42,649 bases of DNA from Bdellovibrionales bacterium (GCA_030638415.1 DAOWEO010000084.1:1-42649), one strand, 5' to 3'; shown: positions 25,720 through 35,521, counted from the stretch's first letter. The notes: a model not told the origin generated them from the letters alone. Translations and numbers: made by a program.

Positions 25720-25742
25720 GAAATATCATTTATTGATATTTC
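25720..25742 (+). repeat. Perfect 9-bp inverted repeat upstream of ftsA
   Basis: GAAATATCA at 25720-25728 and TGATATTTC at 25734-25742 with a TTTAT loop. No T-run follows, so it is unlikely to be a terminator. It may be an operator or mRNA hairpin between ftsQ and ftsA. Confidence 0.5.
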
Positions 25743-25752
25743 GCCATATTTG

Positions 25753-25771
25753 AGGAGGAATGATTTCTCCT
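25753..25771 (+). repeat. Short hairpin in the ftsA leader holding a decoy AGGAGG
   Basis: AGGAG at 25753-25757 pairs with CTCCT at 25767-25771. The stem hides an AGGAGG that is followed after one base by an out-of-frame ATG at 25760. The real ftsA ribosome binding site, AAGGGA at 25779-25784, lies downstream. Confidence 0.35.
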
Positions 25772-25790
25772 GCTAGAGAAGGGAATCTCG

Positions 25791-27026
25791 ATGAAACAAA
25801 AGAAAAGTATTGTTGTTGGTCTAGATGTAGGAACAACTAAGGTATGTACTCTGATTGGAGAATTAGATGCAGATGCTAATTTAGAGATTATTGGCATTGG
25901 AACACATCCTAGTTATGGTCTGAAAAAGGGCTCAGTCGTCAATATTGAAAAGACAGTTAATTCTATTTCAAATTCACTTGAAGATGCAAAACTAATGGCT
26001 GGGGTTGATTTTAATCGGGCTACAATTGGTATCGCAGGAAGTCACATATATAGTTTTAATAGTGCAGGTGTTGTGCCTATTAAAGGTTCAGAAATTACAG
26101 ATGAAGATGTAGACCAGGTAATTGCAGCAGCAAAAGCTGTTGTGATTCCATCTGATAGAGAAGTACTTCATGTTATTCCACAGGAATTTATTGTGGATAA
26201 TACTGGAGGCATCAAAAATCCTGTTGGGATGTGTGGTGTACGCTTAGAGGTGAAGGTACATATTGTTACTGGAGCAGTTTCACTTATTCAAAATCTTGTG
26301 AAATGTGTTGAACAAGCTGGTGTAGAGGCTGAGTATATTACTTTGCAACCAATTGCCTCGTCTGATGCCGTATTATCATCAGAAGAGAAGGAGATGGGAG
26401 TTGTACTTGTTGATATTGGAGGCGGAACGACTGATCTTGCTATATGGAAAGATGGTAGTTTAGTTCACTCTCATATTATACCTGTTGGTGGAAATCATTT
26501 TACTAATGATCTGGCAGTTGCTTTAAAAATTCCACACTCTGAAGCAGAGAGAGTAAAGCTTAACCATGCTAGCGTCCTAGCCGAAACAATAAATCAATCA
26601 TCTCATATTACAGTTCAAGGTATTGCTGGAAGTAGACCTAGAGAAATTTCATTAAAAGTAATCGCTAATGTTTTGGGAGCACGAGCTGAAGAGCTCTTTG
26701 GTCTGATCAAAGGTATTGTAATGGACCTTAATTTAGATTCAGAAATTACAGGTGGATATGTTATTAGCGGAGGAGGGGCACTGATTGAGTCAATGGCTCC
26801 ACTTGGAGAGTATTTACTAGAGAAACCAACAAAAATTGGATACCCAATACCATTTGGTGGTATGACAAAAATTATGCAAAATCCACAGTACTCAACAGTG
26901 CTAGGATTATTATTAGATGCAAGTAAAAAAATTAACAATATACCTAAAGAAGAGCACGAATCTAACCTAGAGGTCTTTAATAAAATAGGTGATTCATTAA
27001 AAGGTGTCTTTAAAGGAATTTTTTAA
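25791..27026 (+). CDS. ftsA: Cell division protein FtsA
   Basis: 411 residues, actin-like ATPase that tethers FtsZ to the membrane. GLDVGTTKVCTLIGE opens the protein; the SHUK-family phosphate motif VDIGGGTTDLAIW lies near the middle, with GGNHFTNDLAVAL and GYVISGGGALIESM later. The last residues, IGDSLKGVFKGIF, form the expected amphipathic membrane-targeting helix. AAGGGA at 25779-25784 precedes the ATG. The 101-base gap from ftsQ contains two inverted repeats. Eighteen bases separate it from ftsZ. Confidence 0.97.
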   Translation: MKQKKSIVVGLDVGTTKVCTLIGELDADANLEIIGIGTHPSYGLKKGSVVNIEKTVNSISNSLEDAKLMAGVDFNRATIGIAGSHIYSFNSAGVVPIKGSEITDEDVDQVIAAAKAVVIPSDREVLHVIPQEFIVDNTGGIKNPVGMCGVRLEVKVHIVTGAVSLIQNLVKCVEQAGVEAEYITLQPIASSDAVLSSEEKEMGVVLVDIGGGTTDLAIWKDGSLVHSHIIPVGGNHFTNDLAVALKIPHSEAERVKLNHASVLAETINQSSHITVQGIAGSRPREISLKVIANVLGARAEELFGLIKGIVMDLNLDSEITGGYVISGGGALIESMAPLGEYLLEKPTKIGYPIPFGGMTKIMQNPQYSTVLGLLLDASKKINNIPKEEHESNLEVFNKIGDSLKGVFKGIF

Positions 27027-27044
27027 ACATACAGGGGGAAAATT

Positions 27045-28481
27045 ATGTTTGAAATAGCGGATAACGATATAAAAAATGAAATGGAAGGGGCAGCGAAGAT
27101 AAAAGTCATTGGTATTGGCGGTGGTGGATGTAATGCTGTTAATACAATGATTAAGGCGGGTCTGTCGGGAGTTGAGTATATTGTTGCAAATACTGATGCA
27201 CAGGCACTTAATGCAAACTTAGCCCCAACCAAAATTCAACTTGGTATTGATATTACGAAAGGGCTTGGAGCTGGTGCTAATCCTGAAATAGGAAAAAAAG
27301 CTGCACTTGATGAATACGAAAAACTTACAGAAGTTATCGATGGTGCAGATATGGTATTTATTACCGCCGGAATGGGTGGTGGAACAGGTACTGGTGCCGC
27401 ACCAGTAATTGCAAAGCTATCAAAAGAGCTAGGAGCACTTGTAGTAGGAGTTGTTACTAAGCCATTTATGTTTGAGGGTAAAAAAAGAATGCGTCAAGCA
27501 TCAGAAGGAATTGTAATTCTAGAAGAGTCTGTTGATTCTCTAATTACAATCCCAAATCAGAGGTTGTTGACTATCGCAGGAGAGTCTCTCTCTTTAATTG
27601 ATACTTTTAAGAAAGCAGATGATGTCTTACTAAATGCTGTACGAGGAATTTCTGATTTAATCAATAATACTGGGCATATTAATGCAGACTTTGCTGACGT
27701 TACTACTGTAATGGCAAATAAGGGACTTGCTCTTATGGGAACTGGATTATGTTCTGGGCCTGAGCGTGCAGTACAAGCTGCCAATGAAGCAATAAGTTCA
27801 CCACTTCTTGAAGATATTACTATTGATGGTGCAACTGGAATTATTATAAATGTAACCGGTAATGAACTATTAACCATGCATGAAGTTAATGAAGCAGTAA
27901 CACTGATAATGGAAGCAGCCGATGATGAGGCAGAAATTATTTTTGGAACTGTGATTGATGAGACTATGGGTGAAGATGTAAAAGTTACTGTAATTGCAAC
28001 AGGACTAGGTGGGCTAGAAAGAGTTACAACTAGAAATAAGCCTATACTGGAAAATAAACCTGTTGAGGCCTTAAGATTACCTGTAGAAAATATTGTAGAG
28101 TCAACACCTCTAGAAGCTGAAAAAATTGAAGAAGCGATAATTCCACCGATGGTTACAAGTGATGATACAAGTTTGAAAAATGAAGTTTTATCTTTAGATG
28201 AAGTTTTAGCAGAAGAAGAAATTACTGTAGTACCACCACAAGCCCAAGAGGATGTATCTCCACTGATTAAAAGTATCCGCTGTGCAGCTGAAAAATATGA
28301 AGACAGTAAAACGATTCCTCCTAAAACCTCTACTACAAGACCTACGACAAGCACTGATAATTCTCATGGTAGAGCAAAATCAATTGCAGAAAAGCTTGGT
28401 TTTATGAGTTTTGATGAGGAAGAGCTTGATACTCCAACTTACTTACGTAAAGATGATAATAAAGACGGTTTAGAGCTGTAA
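27045..28481 (+). CDS. ftsZ: Cell division protein FtsZ
   Basis: 478 residues, tubulin-like GTPase forming the Z-ring. GGGGCNAV at 25-32 and the signature [10 protein letters not shown] at 111-120 bind [18 protein letters not shown] carries the T7-loop catalytic acids. The core ends near residue 325. A long acidic linker (about 130 residues) then leads to the C-terminal conserved peptide DTPTYLRK at 462-469, which binds FtsA, followed by nine extra residues. AGGGGG precedes the ATG. An intrinsic terminator follows at 28508. Confidence 0.98.
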   Translation: MFEIADNDIKNEMEGAAKIKVIGIGGGGCNAVNTMIKAGLSGVEYIVANTDAQALNANLAPTKIQLGIDITKGLGAGANPEIGKKAALDEYEKLTEVIDGADMVFITAGMGGGTGTGAAPVIAKLSKELGALVVGVVTKPFMFEGKKRMRQASEGIVILEESVDSLITIPNQRLLTIAGESLSLIDTFKKADDVLLNAVRGISDLINNTGHINADFADVTTVMANKGLALMGTGLCSGPERAVQAANEAISSPLLEDITIDGATGIIINVTGNELLTMHEVNEAVTLIMEAADDEAEIIFGTVIDETMGEDVKVTVIATGLGGLERVTTRNKPILENKPVEALRLPVENIVESTPLEAEKIEEAIIPPMVTSDDTSLKNEVLSLDEVLAEEEITVVPPQAQEDVSPLIKSIRCAAEKYEDSKTIPPKTSTTRPTTSTDNSHGRAKSIAEKLGFMSFDEEELDTPTYLRKDDNKDGLEL

Positions 28482-28507
28482 TTCGTTACAGTTTTATTCT
28501 TCCCCCT

Positions 28508-28540
28508 AAAAGCCGGCTTCATATGATGTCGGCTTTTTTT
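28508..28540 (+). terminator. Rho-independent terminator after ftsZ
   Basis: AAAAGCCG at 28508-28515 pairs with CGGCTTTT at 28530-28537, with a 14-base loop, followed by continuing Ts. It ends the dcw operon. Confidence 0.88.
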
Positions 28541-28563
28541 ATAATAATGGGGTTTTAATAAAT

Positions 28564-30141
28564 ATGAAAGATATAAAAAAAGAACAATTACTATTTATAG
28601 GTTCATTTGTTTTAGTAATTTTTTATCTATTTTGGGATATTGGTAACCTGAGTGGTATTCGTCAAGGGACTGAAGCACTATACTTACAGGTTTCCAAAGA
28701 GATGTTTGAAGCTGGTAGCTTCTTAACCCCACTCTATAGAGGTGAGCATCATTGGTCTAAGCCACCACTGCATTTTTGGTTACCATTTCCTTTATATCAA
28801 TTATCGGGAGGATACTCCTTATTGATGGCCAGAGCTGCAGTAGCTATTTTTACAATAACTTCAGTAATCTATATATCATTTAAACTTAAAAAAGAGATAT
28901 TGGTCTCTTTCTATCTTCCGTTTTTTATTTTTATAGGGAGTATGGGCATTTTTAAATTTTCACGTACATTCATGATGGAAATTCCATTTTCAATTTTACC
29001 AATGATTGCAATGTTTATATTTTGGGATTATCTGCAAAATAAAAAAAAAGTATACCTAATGTCGGCAGTGGTATTTTTAGCGCTGAGTGTATTAATAAAA
29101 GGTCCGATTACAATTGTAATGAGCTTTTTAGGCTTGCTGTCGTATCAGATTTACCTGCTATACAGTGAGAGGAAAAGTATTTTTAAAGAGTGCTTCTACT
29201 TGCTGTTTTTATCAACAATGCTAGCCAGTAGTTGGTTTGCTCTTTGTTATATTGAATATGGTCAGGAATTTTTCGATTACTTCTTTATTCGAGAGAATAT
29301 GGGAAAATTTGGACAAAAAAGTATGCCTTCTATCAAATTAGTCCAAGGTTTACTTCTATATATATTACCGTGGTTATATGCAATTCCACTAATGTTTTCA
29401 TATATTGCTAAAGATAATAAAGCATATAAAAATATTATTATTTATTTTTTTAGTTTAAGTCTTGGATTCTTTTTTATTTGGTTTTTTCCAGCTCAAAAAT
29501 CCCATCATTACGCTCTTCCAGTCCTTCCATTCATATTAACATTACTTGTAATTGTTACTCATGAAGTAGGGATGAATTCAAAAATAATAAAATGGGGCCA
29601 GCTCCCAATAGTACTTCTATTTATAGTTATTGAATTATTACTGTTATACTTTTCTACCAGTGGCTATGAGTATATTGTACACTTCGTTGTTCTAATTACT
29701 TGGATGCTAGCTAGTTACTTTTATATGAGACGTAATGGACTTTATGGAATTTTATTTTCTACTATGGGATTTATTTTATTTTGGGTATTATCGCTAAATA
29801 CACTATTTCTACCTGTAGTCCCACCAGATGTAGTACAACTTGTGAAGCAGAGTGAAAAAGTGATTTTTTTAAATGATCGTAGATCATATTTCTTCGAAGA
29901 GGCATTAGGAACGAGAGTGAAGGCCGTCTCAGTTGGTGAGGCTAGAAAAATTCTAAGTGAAGATGCAGGATACATTATTGTTTACGAAGCGAGATTTGGC
30001 AGGAAAAATATTGAGCAATATAATATTATAGCTCAATGGAAAAAATGGATTAGAAAAGTTAAGTGGAAAAATGTAGTAACTGCCATAAGAGAAAGGAATA
30101 TTCACTATTTACAAGAAAATATATATATATTATCTAAGTAG
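28564..30141 (+). CDS. GT39/ArnT-like membrane glycosyltransferase
   Basis: 525 residues with about twelve membrane segments. The first periplasmic loop has the family layout: RQGTEALYLQVSKEMFEAG, then TPLYRGEHHWSKPPLHFWL, as in undecaprenyl-phosphate sugar transferases of the ArnT/PMT type. The first acid of the usual DE pair is Thr (TE), which may affect catalysis or reflect a subfamily. A later KGP motif (VLIKGPITIVM) and the PAQKSHHYALPVLPF segment fit the same family. The C-terminal 100 residues form a soluble tail. Donor and acceptor unknown; lipid A or an envelope glycan is a guess. It lies 24 bases after the ftsZ terminator, its own start lacking a strong ribosome binding site. Confidence 0.75.
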   Translation: MKDIKKEQLLFIGSFVLVIFYLFWDIGNLSGIRQGTEALYLQVSKEMFEAGSFLTPLYRGEHHWSKPPLHFWLPFPLYQLSGGYSLLMARAAVAIFTITSVIYISFKLKKEILVSFYLPFFIFIGSMGIFKFSRTFMMEIPFSILPMIAMFIFWDYLQNKKKVYLMSAVVFLALSVLIKGPITIVMSFLGLLSYQIYLLYSERKSIFKECFYLLFLSTMLASSWFALCYIEYGQEFFDYFFIRENMGKFGQKSMPSIKLVQGLLLYILPWLYAIPLMFSYIAKDNKAYKNIIIYFFSLSLGFFFIWFFPAQKSHHYALPVLPFILTLLVIVTHEVGMNSKIIKWGQLPIVLLFIVIELLLLYFSTSGYEYIVHFVVLITWMLASYFYMRRNGLYGILFSTMGFILFWVLSLNTLFLPVVPPDVVQLVKQSEKVIFLNDRRSYFFEEALGTRVKAVSVGEARKILSEDAGYIIVYEARFGRKNIEQYNIIAQWKKWIRKVKWKNVVTAIRERNIHYLQENIYILSK

Positions 30142-30142
30142 C

Positions 30143-30691
30143 TTATTCTTTAAAAACTTTTAGTTTATTTTTGATAATTTCTGCATTTTCTGCAGGAGCA
30201 TATAGGATAACGACAGATTCTATTTCATCAGTAGTGTGATTTATTTTGTAGTGAGTTTGAAGATAAGTTGGAAGAGTTTCTTGTTCCCAAATCATGTTTT
30301 TAAACTTATAAATTCTTGTCCCTTTTTCTGGATGTGAAGGTGTGGTTTGTACAGAGTCAATTTCTATCCATTTTGATTCAAGAAAAATCTGGTAGTGTTC
30401 ATCACAAAAATTTAAAGATTCATGGGTATGTAAGCAGGTTTCACAAAAAGGGTGTTCGCATATATTACATATCCCTCCCGCTTTTTCAGTGGGATGATGC
30501 ATACAGTGTCCATGAAGTGGTTCTAATTTTACTGCTGGTTGTTTTCGACTTGGGATTTTAGAAGCAGGATTATTAATATTTTTATCTTTATGTTGTTTTA
30601 GAAAAAGAAATAGAAATATTCCTATAAAACCAAGTAGAACAATAATAATTACAAAAAGAAGCAGTACAATAATAATTAATGTTTTATCCAT
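30143..30691 (-). CDS. Membrane-anchored B-box-type zinc-finger protein
   Basis: 182 residues. One membrane segment (about 5-31) is followed by a basic linker. A Cys/His cluster then occupies about 60-100 (HCMHHPTEKAGGICNICEHP, FCETCLHTHESLNFCDEHY), matching the B-box zinc finger pattern seen in some bacterial membrane proteins. The C-terminal 75 residues are mixed alpha/beta with no recognised fold. It follows the RNase J gene by three bases on the same strand, so the two are probably co-transcribed. Function unknown; protein-protein contact through the zinc finger is a reasonable guess. Confidence 0.65.
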   Translation of the reverse strand: MDKTLIIIVLLLFVIIIVLLGFIGIFLFLFLKQHKDKNINNPASKIPSRKQPAVKLEPLHGHCMHHPTEKAGGICNICEHPFCETCLHTHESLNFCDEHYQIFLESKWIEIDSVQTTPSHPEKGTRIYKFKNMIWEQETLPTYLQTHYKINHTTDEIESVVILYAPAENAEIIKNKLKVFKE

Positions 30692-30694
30692 AAT

Positions 30695-32296
30695 TTACAC
30701 GTCTTTAACAATAACAATTGGTTTATAGTTAATAATTTTACCAATCTCTCTTCTTAATTCTATTCTTATTTGTTCTAAAACACTATTGCCATTTTTAGAT
30801 CGAAGAAGGTTAAGTCTATATTTAACGATTAGGTCGAGATCTTGACCAAAATTAGTACTTAAATACAGTGGTAGACCTTGGTAAAGTACCTCGAAATTAA
30901 GAGTTTTTTTATTAATAATAACAATTACTAGCCCTTGTGATGCAATCTTACGGCGTTGTGCAATTTGTTCTCGTTCAATAAATAGGTGATTACCGTGAAT
31001 GAGTATAGGAAGATTTTCATCATGTTGTTCAATTTCAATATTGTTCTTTTTAATAATAATTTTATCAAAATTGGTTAAAAAATGATCTTCTATTTTTGGA
31101 TAGTTATTTTTAATAAAACTTATTTGTTTCTGTAGAAAATAGGTCTCACCATGAATTGGAACGTAGTCGGTAGGTGTATAAGCATCAATTAAAATCTTTA
31201 AATCTTCCTGACCAGGATGTCCAGTGACATGAATTAACCTATCTTTTTCTGTTACAATTGTTGCTCCAGATTGTGACAGGAGATTTACTACGTGTGAGAC
31301 AGATTTTTCATTTCCTGGAATTACTTTTGAGCTAAAGATAAATAGGTCATCAGGATTTGCGGTAAAGTAGGGATTTTCCCCCGTGGCGACTCTTTTTAGT
31401 GCACCTCTGAACTCACCTTGACAGCCAGTAAGTAAAATAATTGCTGATCCACCTTTATATTGTTCTACGTCTTCGATGTAATTATGGGGGGTAATATACT
31501 TATTCTCTTTAGCAATTTGAATATAATTACTAATACTTCGGCCATACGAGTAGACAAATTTATTTTGTTTTTTAGCAATATTGAAAATAGTTTGTAAGCG
31601 ATGGATGTTGGATGCAAATAGAGTTATAAAAATACGAGAAGAGTGATTTGAGATCAGCTCAGAAAGTGCAGGAATCACATCAGCTTCTGAATATGATTTT
31701 TTTGGATTTAAGATATTGGTACTATCAGCCATTAAGATACGCTGAGTATAATTAGTCGTAAGTTTTTTTAATTTTTCAAGCTCAAAAGGTGGCTCATAAG
31801 TAGTTTTCAAGTCTATCTTAAAATCAGACGCATAAAAAACGGATCTATTATTAGCTTTATCTAATAATAAAAGGCCATAGGTATCAGGGATAGAGTGGTT
31901 AACGCGTATAGGATGGATGGCAAGGTTTGAGAAAGGAAGTATTGAGTCAGAGTCATATTCATCAATGTCCTTACTTATTCCACTAAAGCTAAGCTTGTGT
32001 GTGATTAATAATTTGGCAAATGGAGGTGCATATATTTTAATATTGGGAAAAATTTCCAATAGGTGAACTATCGCTCCAATATGATCTTCATGGCCATGAG
32101 TAATAAATAAAGTATCAACTTGTTCAATATCGGTGTAGTTGGGAATCAAATAGTTAATTCCGTAGCATTGGTCATTAGGAAACAGTATGCCACAGTCAAT
32201 GATCGCTCTGCTTCCAGAGTGCTCAAGTAGGATCATGTTTGATCCTATTTGCTTTAGTCCTCCGAGCGGAGTAATCACTAAGTCGTTGTTATACAT
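30695..32296 (-). CDS. rnj: Ribonuclease J-type metallo-beta-lactamase RNase
   Basis: 533 residues from ATG 32296; an ATG at 32305 would add three. It begins DLVITPLGGLKQIGSNMILLE, followed by the metal-binding HGHEDHIGA near residue 67, FYASDFKID, the beta-CASP domain with ADSTN and LTGCQGEFRGAL, VIPGNE, then HVTGHPGQEDLK and YVPIHGE. This order is that of RNase J1/J2, which act as 5'-3' exonucleases and endonucleases in mRNA and rRNA processing. The C-terminal domain is present. The start overlaps the udk stop by eight bases. Zinc ligands appear intact. Confidence 0.92.
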   Translation of the reverse strand: MYNNDLVITPLGGLKQIGSNMILLEHSGSRAIIDCGILFPNDQCYGINYLIPNYTDIEQVDTLFITHGHEDHIGAIVHLLEIFPNIKIYAPPFAKLLITHKLSFSGISKDIDEYDSDSILPFSNLAIHPIRVNHSIPDTYGLLLLDKANNRSVFYASDFKIDLKTTYEPPFELEKLKKLTTNYTQRILMADSTNILNPKKSYSEADVIPALSELISNHSSRIFITLFASNIHRLQTIFNIAKKQNKFVYSYGRSISNYIQIAKENKYITPHNYIEDVEQYKGGSAIILLTGCQGEFRGALKRVATGENPYFTANPDDLFIFSSKVIPGNEKSVSHVVNLLSQSGATIVTEKDRLIHVTGHPGQEDLKILIDAYTPTDYVPIHGETYFLQKQISFIKNNYPKIEDHFLTNFDKIIIKKNNIEIEQHDENLPILIHGNHLFIEREQIAQRRKIASQGLVIVIINKKTLNFEVLYQGLPLYLSTNFGQDLDLIVKYRLNLLRSKNGNSVLEQIRIELRREIGKIINYKPIVIVKDV

Positions 32297-32906
32297 TTTG
32301 CCCATTAAGTAGATCTCTAATGTGAGCAGCTAAAATATGAGCAGCAACGTCGGTCTCTTCCCCAACAATAATATCTGCATACTGTTTTTGTGGGTCAAGA
32401 AATTTATCATACATAGGACGTACGGTTTCATAGTACTGCTCAATAACAGATTCTAATGAGCGTCCTCTTTCTTTTACATCGCGGTGTAGTCGTCGCGTAA
32501 AACGGATATCAGAATCAACATGCAAAAAACACTTAATATCTAGTAAGTTTCTTATTTTACTATCAAATAGAGTAAAAATACCTTCAAAAATAATTACTTT
32601 GCATGGTCCAACCTCTTCAGTTTTTGGAGATCTTCCACTACTTGTAAAATCGTAAATAGGGGCTTGAATTTGTTCACCATTTTTAATTTCTCTGAGGTGC
32701 TCTATTAGTAACTCCCAATCAAAGGCTTTTGGATGGTCAAAATTTGCTTTTCCTTTTTCTGTGTAGTTATCTTCAGGTTGTTTAGGAAGGTAGTAAGAGT
32801 CCATATGTAGAATTGCAACATCATTGTTTGAAAGTTCTCGAATGACTTTTTTGGCAAAAGTTGTTTTTCCCGAACCTGAACCGCCTGCAATCCCAATAAT
32901 GTACAT
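32289..32906 (-). CDS. udk: Uridine kinase
   Basis: 205 residues from ATG 32906, with GAGG at 32913-32916 upstream; an in-frame TTG at 32918 is less likely. The P-loop GIAGGSGSGKTTFAKK is followed by HMDSYY, NFDHPKAFDWELL, PIYDFTSSGR, IIFEGIFTL, and FTRRLHRDVKERGRS. It phosphorylates uridine and cytidine with ATP or GTP for pyrimidine salvage. It is first in an operon with RNase J and the B-box gene, and divergent from the peptide-binding protein gene. Confidence 0.95.
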   Translation of the reverse strand: MYIIGIAGGSGSGKTTFAKKVIRELSNNDVAILHMDSYYLPKQPEDNYTEKGKANFDHPKAFDWELLIEHLREIKNGEQIQAPIYDFTSSGRSPKTEEVGPCKVIIFEGIFTLFDSKIRNLLDIKCFLHVDSDIRFTRRLHRDVKERGRSLESVIEQYYETVRPMYDKFLDPQKQYADIIVGEETDVAAHILAAHIRDLLNGQNV

Positions 32907-33007
32907 TAATGACCTCAAAAAAGTTGTTATATGTAAGATATATCATAAAACTAAAGAGAGATAAACTAAAAGCACAGTGGTGGTGTTCAAAATAATAATT
33001 TTTTACT

Positions 33008-34540
33008 ATGATAGGTACAATGAGAGCATTTAAATTTCAGTCATATATATATATATTATTAATACCAATTACTTATCTGATAAGTGGATACTGTCTTGGT
33101 GATACAATCAATATTGCAATGTCCAATTCTCCTGCTAATTTAAGTCCTTTTTTTTCATATGATTCTAATTCTCAAAATATCAATCGTCTTGTACATCTAT
33201 CGCTTATTGATTTAGACCGGGAAATGCAGGTTGTTTGTAAAGCATGTTCTAGGTTTAGTGAAAAGATTGATGATAATAGGCATATTATTCGATTTGAGTT
33301 AAGAAAAAATCTATTATTTTGGGATGGAAGTAAGGTTACCGCTGAAGATATAAGAAAAAGTGTTATGTATTATAAGGATACTGAGACTATCAAATCTGGA
33401 TTTCGCTTTGCATTTCAAAAAATATTAGAAGTAAGGGTTATAGATAAACTAACACTGGAACTGATTTACAGTAAGTATGACATGGACCATTTGACGGACT
33501 TAACTCTTTTAAAAATTATAAAATTCCAAGGTGATATTATAAGTAAGTCCACTGCTGCAATTATAGGAGCTGGTGCATATAGTCTGGGAGAAAATAGTGA
33601 TACTCGTATAATTTTACAACAAGTAAATGGACGACGTAAGCTTGTATTTAAGGTAGTGAAAGATGAGACTACATTGGCATTAAAATTAATTAAAAAAGAG
33701 ATTGATATCTCTTTGGCGAATATTTCGCCAAGAAAGCTAGATTGGTTGAAAAAAAATACAAGTTTAAAACAGCAAGAAGTAGCCAGCTCTGCATTGCAGT
33801 ATGTTGCGTTCAATGAAAAAAGAGGATTGCTGGCTGACCCTAAATTTAGAAAAGTGATAGGTATGATTATTCCTAAAGCAAAGATTATAAAATATAAGTT
33901 AAAAAACAGTGTTATTGATGCAACTGGTTTTTTTCCTCCGAGCTTCCCTGCATATTTTAATAAAACTTCAGATGTATCGTATGACACAAAAAAAGCAGCA
34001 CAATTAATGAGAGATATCGGTGCAGTAAAAAAAGATGGAACATGGTTTTACAATAAGCAGAAATTGTCATTTAAATGGTTAGTGGTTAATAATAAAAACT
34101 CAATTGAATTAGTACGAATTATAAAAAGCTATTTCAATAAATTTGGAATTGGATTAGAGGTTATTTCTCAGGAATGGGGTAGCTTTTATAAGAATTTCAA
34201 GAGTGGTAATTACGATATATTAATGTCGCGCTGGATAGGATTTACTGGACCTTCTATTTTGCGCTTAGCTTTTCATAGTGAGAGTATTCCGCCTAAAGGT
34301 GGCAACCGTATTTTATATCGTAACAGCCTTGTGGACTCATTTATTGACAAAGGTCTGGCAGAACCAAGGGCACAAGTCAGACAACTATATATAAAAAAAG
34401 CCTTAGATCTTATTGATCGTGATAGTGCGTATCTGTATCTCTGGTATCCTAAAATAATATGGGTTATGCAATCTAATATTTCGGTAGACGAGTTGTATCC
34501 CAATACTAGCTTTGAGCCACTTTTAAACATAAGGATTTAA
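33008..34540 (+). CDS. Extracellular solute-binding protein family 5 (OppA/DppA-like)
   Basis: 510 residues with an N-terminal hydrophobic signal (about 13-30). Family features: INIAMSNSPANLSPFFSYDS near the start, LSLIDLDREM, FELRKNLLFWDGSKVTAEDIRKSV (the standard SBP5 signature region), QYVAFNEKRGLLADPKFRKVIG and DILMSRWIGF. Members bind oligopeptides or other ligands for ABC importers. No permease or ATPase gene is adjacent, so it either serves transporters encoded elsewhere or has another role. Two starts are possible: ATG 33008 or ATG 33020. Its stop abuts the prmA ATG, so it leads a six-gene operon. Confidence 0.85.
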   Translation: MIGTMRAFKFQSYIYILLIPITYLISGYCLGDTINIAMSNSPANLSPFFSYDSNSQNINRLVHLSLIDLDREMQVVCKACSRFSEKIDDNRHIIRFELRKNLLFWDGSKVTAEDIRKSVMYYKDTETIKSGFRFAFQKILEVRVIDKLTLELIYSKYDMDHLTDLTLLKIIKFQGDIISKSTAAIIGAGAYSLGENSDTRIILQQVNGRRKLVFKVVKDETTLALKLIKKEIDISLANISPRKLDWLKKNTSLKQQEVASSALQYVAFNEKRGLLADPKFRKVIGMIIPKAKIIKYKLKNSVIDATGFFPPSFPAYFNKTSDVSYDTKKAAQLMRDIGAVKKDGTWFYNKQKLSFKWLVVNNKNSIELVRIIKSYFNKFGIGLEVISQEWGSFYKNFKSGNYDILMSRWIGFTGPSILRLAFHSESIPPKGGNRILYRNSLVDSFIDKGLAEPRAQVRQLYIKKALDLIDRDSAYLYLWYPKIIWVMQSNISVDELYPNTSFEPLLNIRI

Positions 34541-35521
34541 ATGAATAAAGTATTTTTTCAAGTGGTTGTTGAGTATGTACTAGATAGTTCCTTATTGGAA
34601 GACATTAATAGAACTGCTTTTAGTGAATTTAACTGTGGTGGAAGCCAGGTCTTTGATTTTAATGAACAGCAAGTTGATTATCTACTTGGCAGTGATGCTT
34701 ATGTTGGAGGTGAGTTACCTGAAAAGGTTCTTGCAAAAATTGATACGGCTCAAGCTACAGAAAAGGATTCTCATGTCTTTTTTTTCTATGATGAATCTGC
34801 TCAAGAGAGTGCGACCTCTTTTTGTTCTTACTTAAAAAATCTAGATAGTGAAAAACTTGTATTTAATATAGAGAAGAAGGCATGGGAAGATTGGAATCAG
34901 GAGTGGAAAAAACACTATAAGCCTATTGTTGTTTCTGATAGAATAAACGTTTTTCCATCATGGCTAAAAGACAATAATGATACTAATAAAATTTGGATCA
35001 ATCCTGGAATGGGGTTTGGAACAGGAACACATGAGACCACTTTTCTCTGCCTGGGGTTCTACGATAGTTTTATTGAAAAGTTTTCTAAAATGGATGATAC
35101 TTTAGCTGTTTTAGACTTAGGGTGTGGTTCTGGTATTCTCGGTATTGCCGCTAAAAAATTTACCAAATGTAATGTAGATTTTTGTGATATTGATACTGAT
35201 GCGCTTGATAACTGTGTTGAAAATTTAGCGCTTAACTTTATCGATGGTGAGCTGGATGGATCGAGTGTTTGCAGCAGAGAAAAGTTGGTAAAAAATAAAA
35301 GATATAATTTTATATTTGCCAATATTTTAGAGCCAGTACTAATTGCAGAACAAAAAACAATTCTAGCTGCTAGTTTGGTTGGAACAGATCTTATAATTTC
35401 AGGATTACTAGAAGAGCAATTTTTAAATATAGTTAACACTTATGCGCAAGATGGCTGGAAACTAATTGAGAAACGAGATAAAAATGGCTGGGTAGCCTTA
35501 CATCTAAATAAAGAGTGTTAG
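34541..35521 (+). CDS. prmA: Ribosomal protein L11 methyltransferase
   Basis: 326 residues. The PrmA core is clear: WEDWNQEWKKHYKPI, WINPGMGFGTGTHETT (the NPGxAFGTG-type motif), LDLGCGSGILGIAA as the SAM-binding motif I, CDIDTDALDNCVENL, and FANILEPVLIAEQ. The N-terminal 100 residues are the less conserved substrate-binding domain. PrmA trimethylates ribosomal protein L11. It starts directly after the upstream stop and ends directly before rsmE, with which it is often paired. Confidence 0.93.
   Translation: MNKVFFQVVVEYVLDSSLLEDINRTAFSEFNCGGSQVFDFNEQQVDYLLGSDAYVGGELPEKVLAKIDTAQATEKDSHVFFFYDESAQESATSFCSYLKNLDSEKLVFNIEKKAWEDWNQEWKKHYKPIVVSDRINVFPSWLKDNNDTNKIWINPGMGFGTGTHETTFLCLGFYDSFIEKFSKMDDTLAVLDLGCGSGILGIAAKKFTKCNVDFCDIDTDALDNCVENLALNFIDGELDGSSVCSREKLVKNKRYNFIFANILEPVLIAEQKTILAASLVGTDLIISGLLEEQFLNIVNTYAQDGWKLIEKRDKNGWVALHLNKEC

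Noticed and set aside
27557..28354. 265-codon open frame antisense to ftsZ
   Set aside because: Rich in Ser, Ile and Val in low-complexity fashion, no ribosome binding site or motif, and fully opposite a certain gene; it reflects ftsZ codon use.
33046..33062. Run of alternating T and A near the start of the solute-binding protein gene
   Set aside because: It encodes the signal-peptide residues Tyr-Ile-Tyr-Ile and is a by-product of AT-rich codon use.
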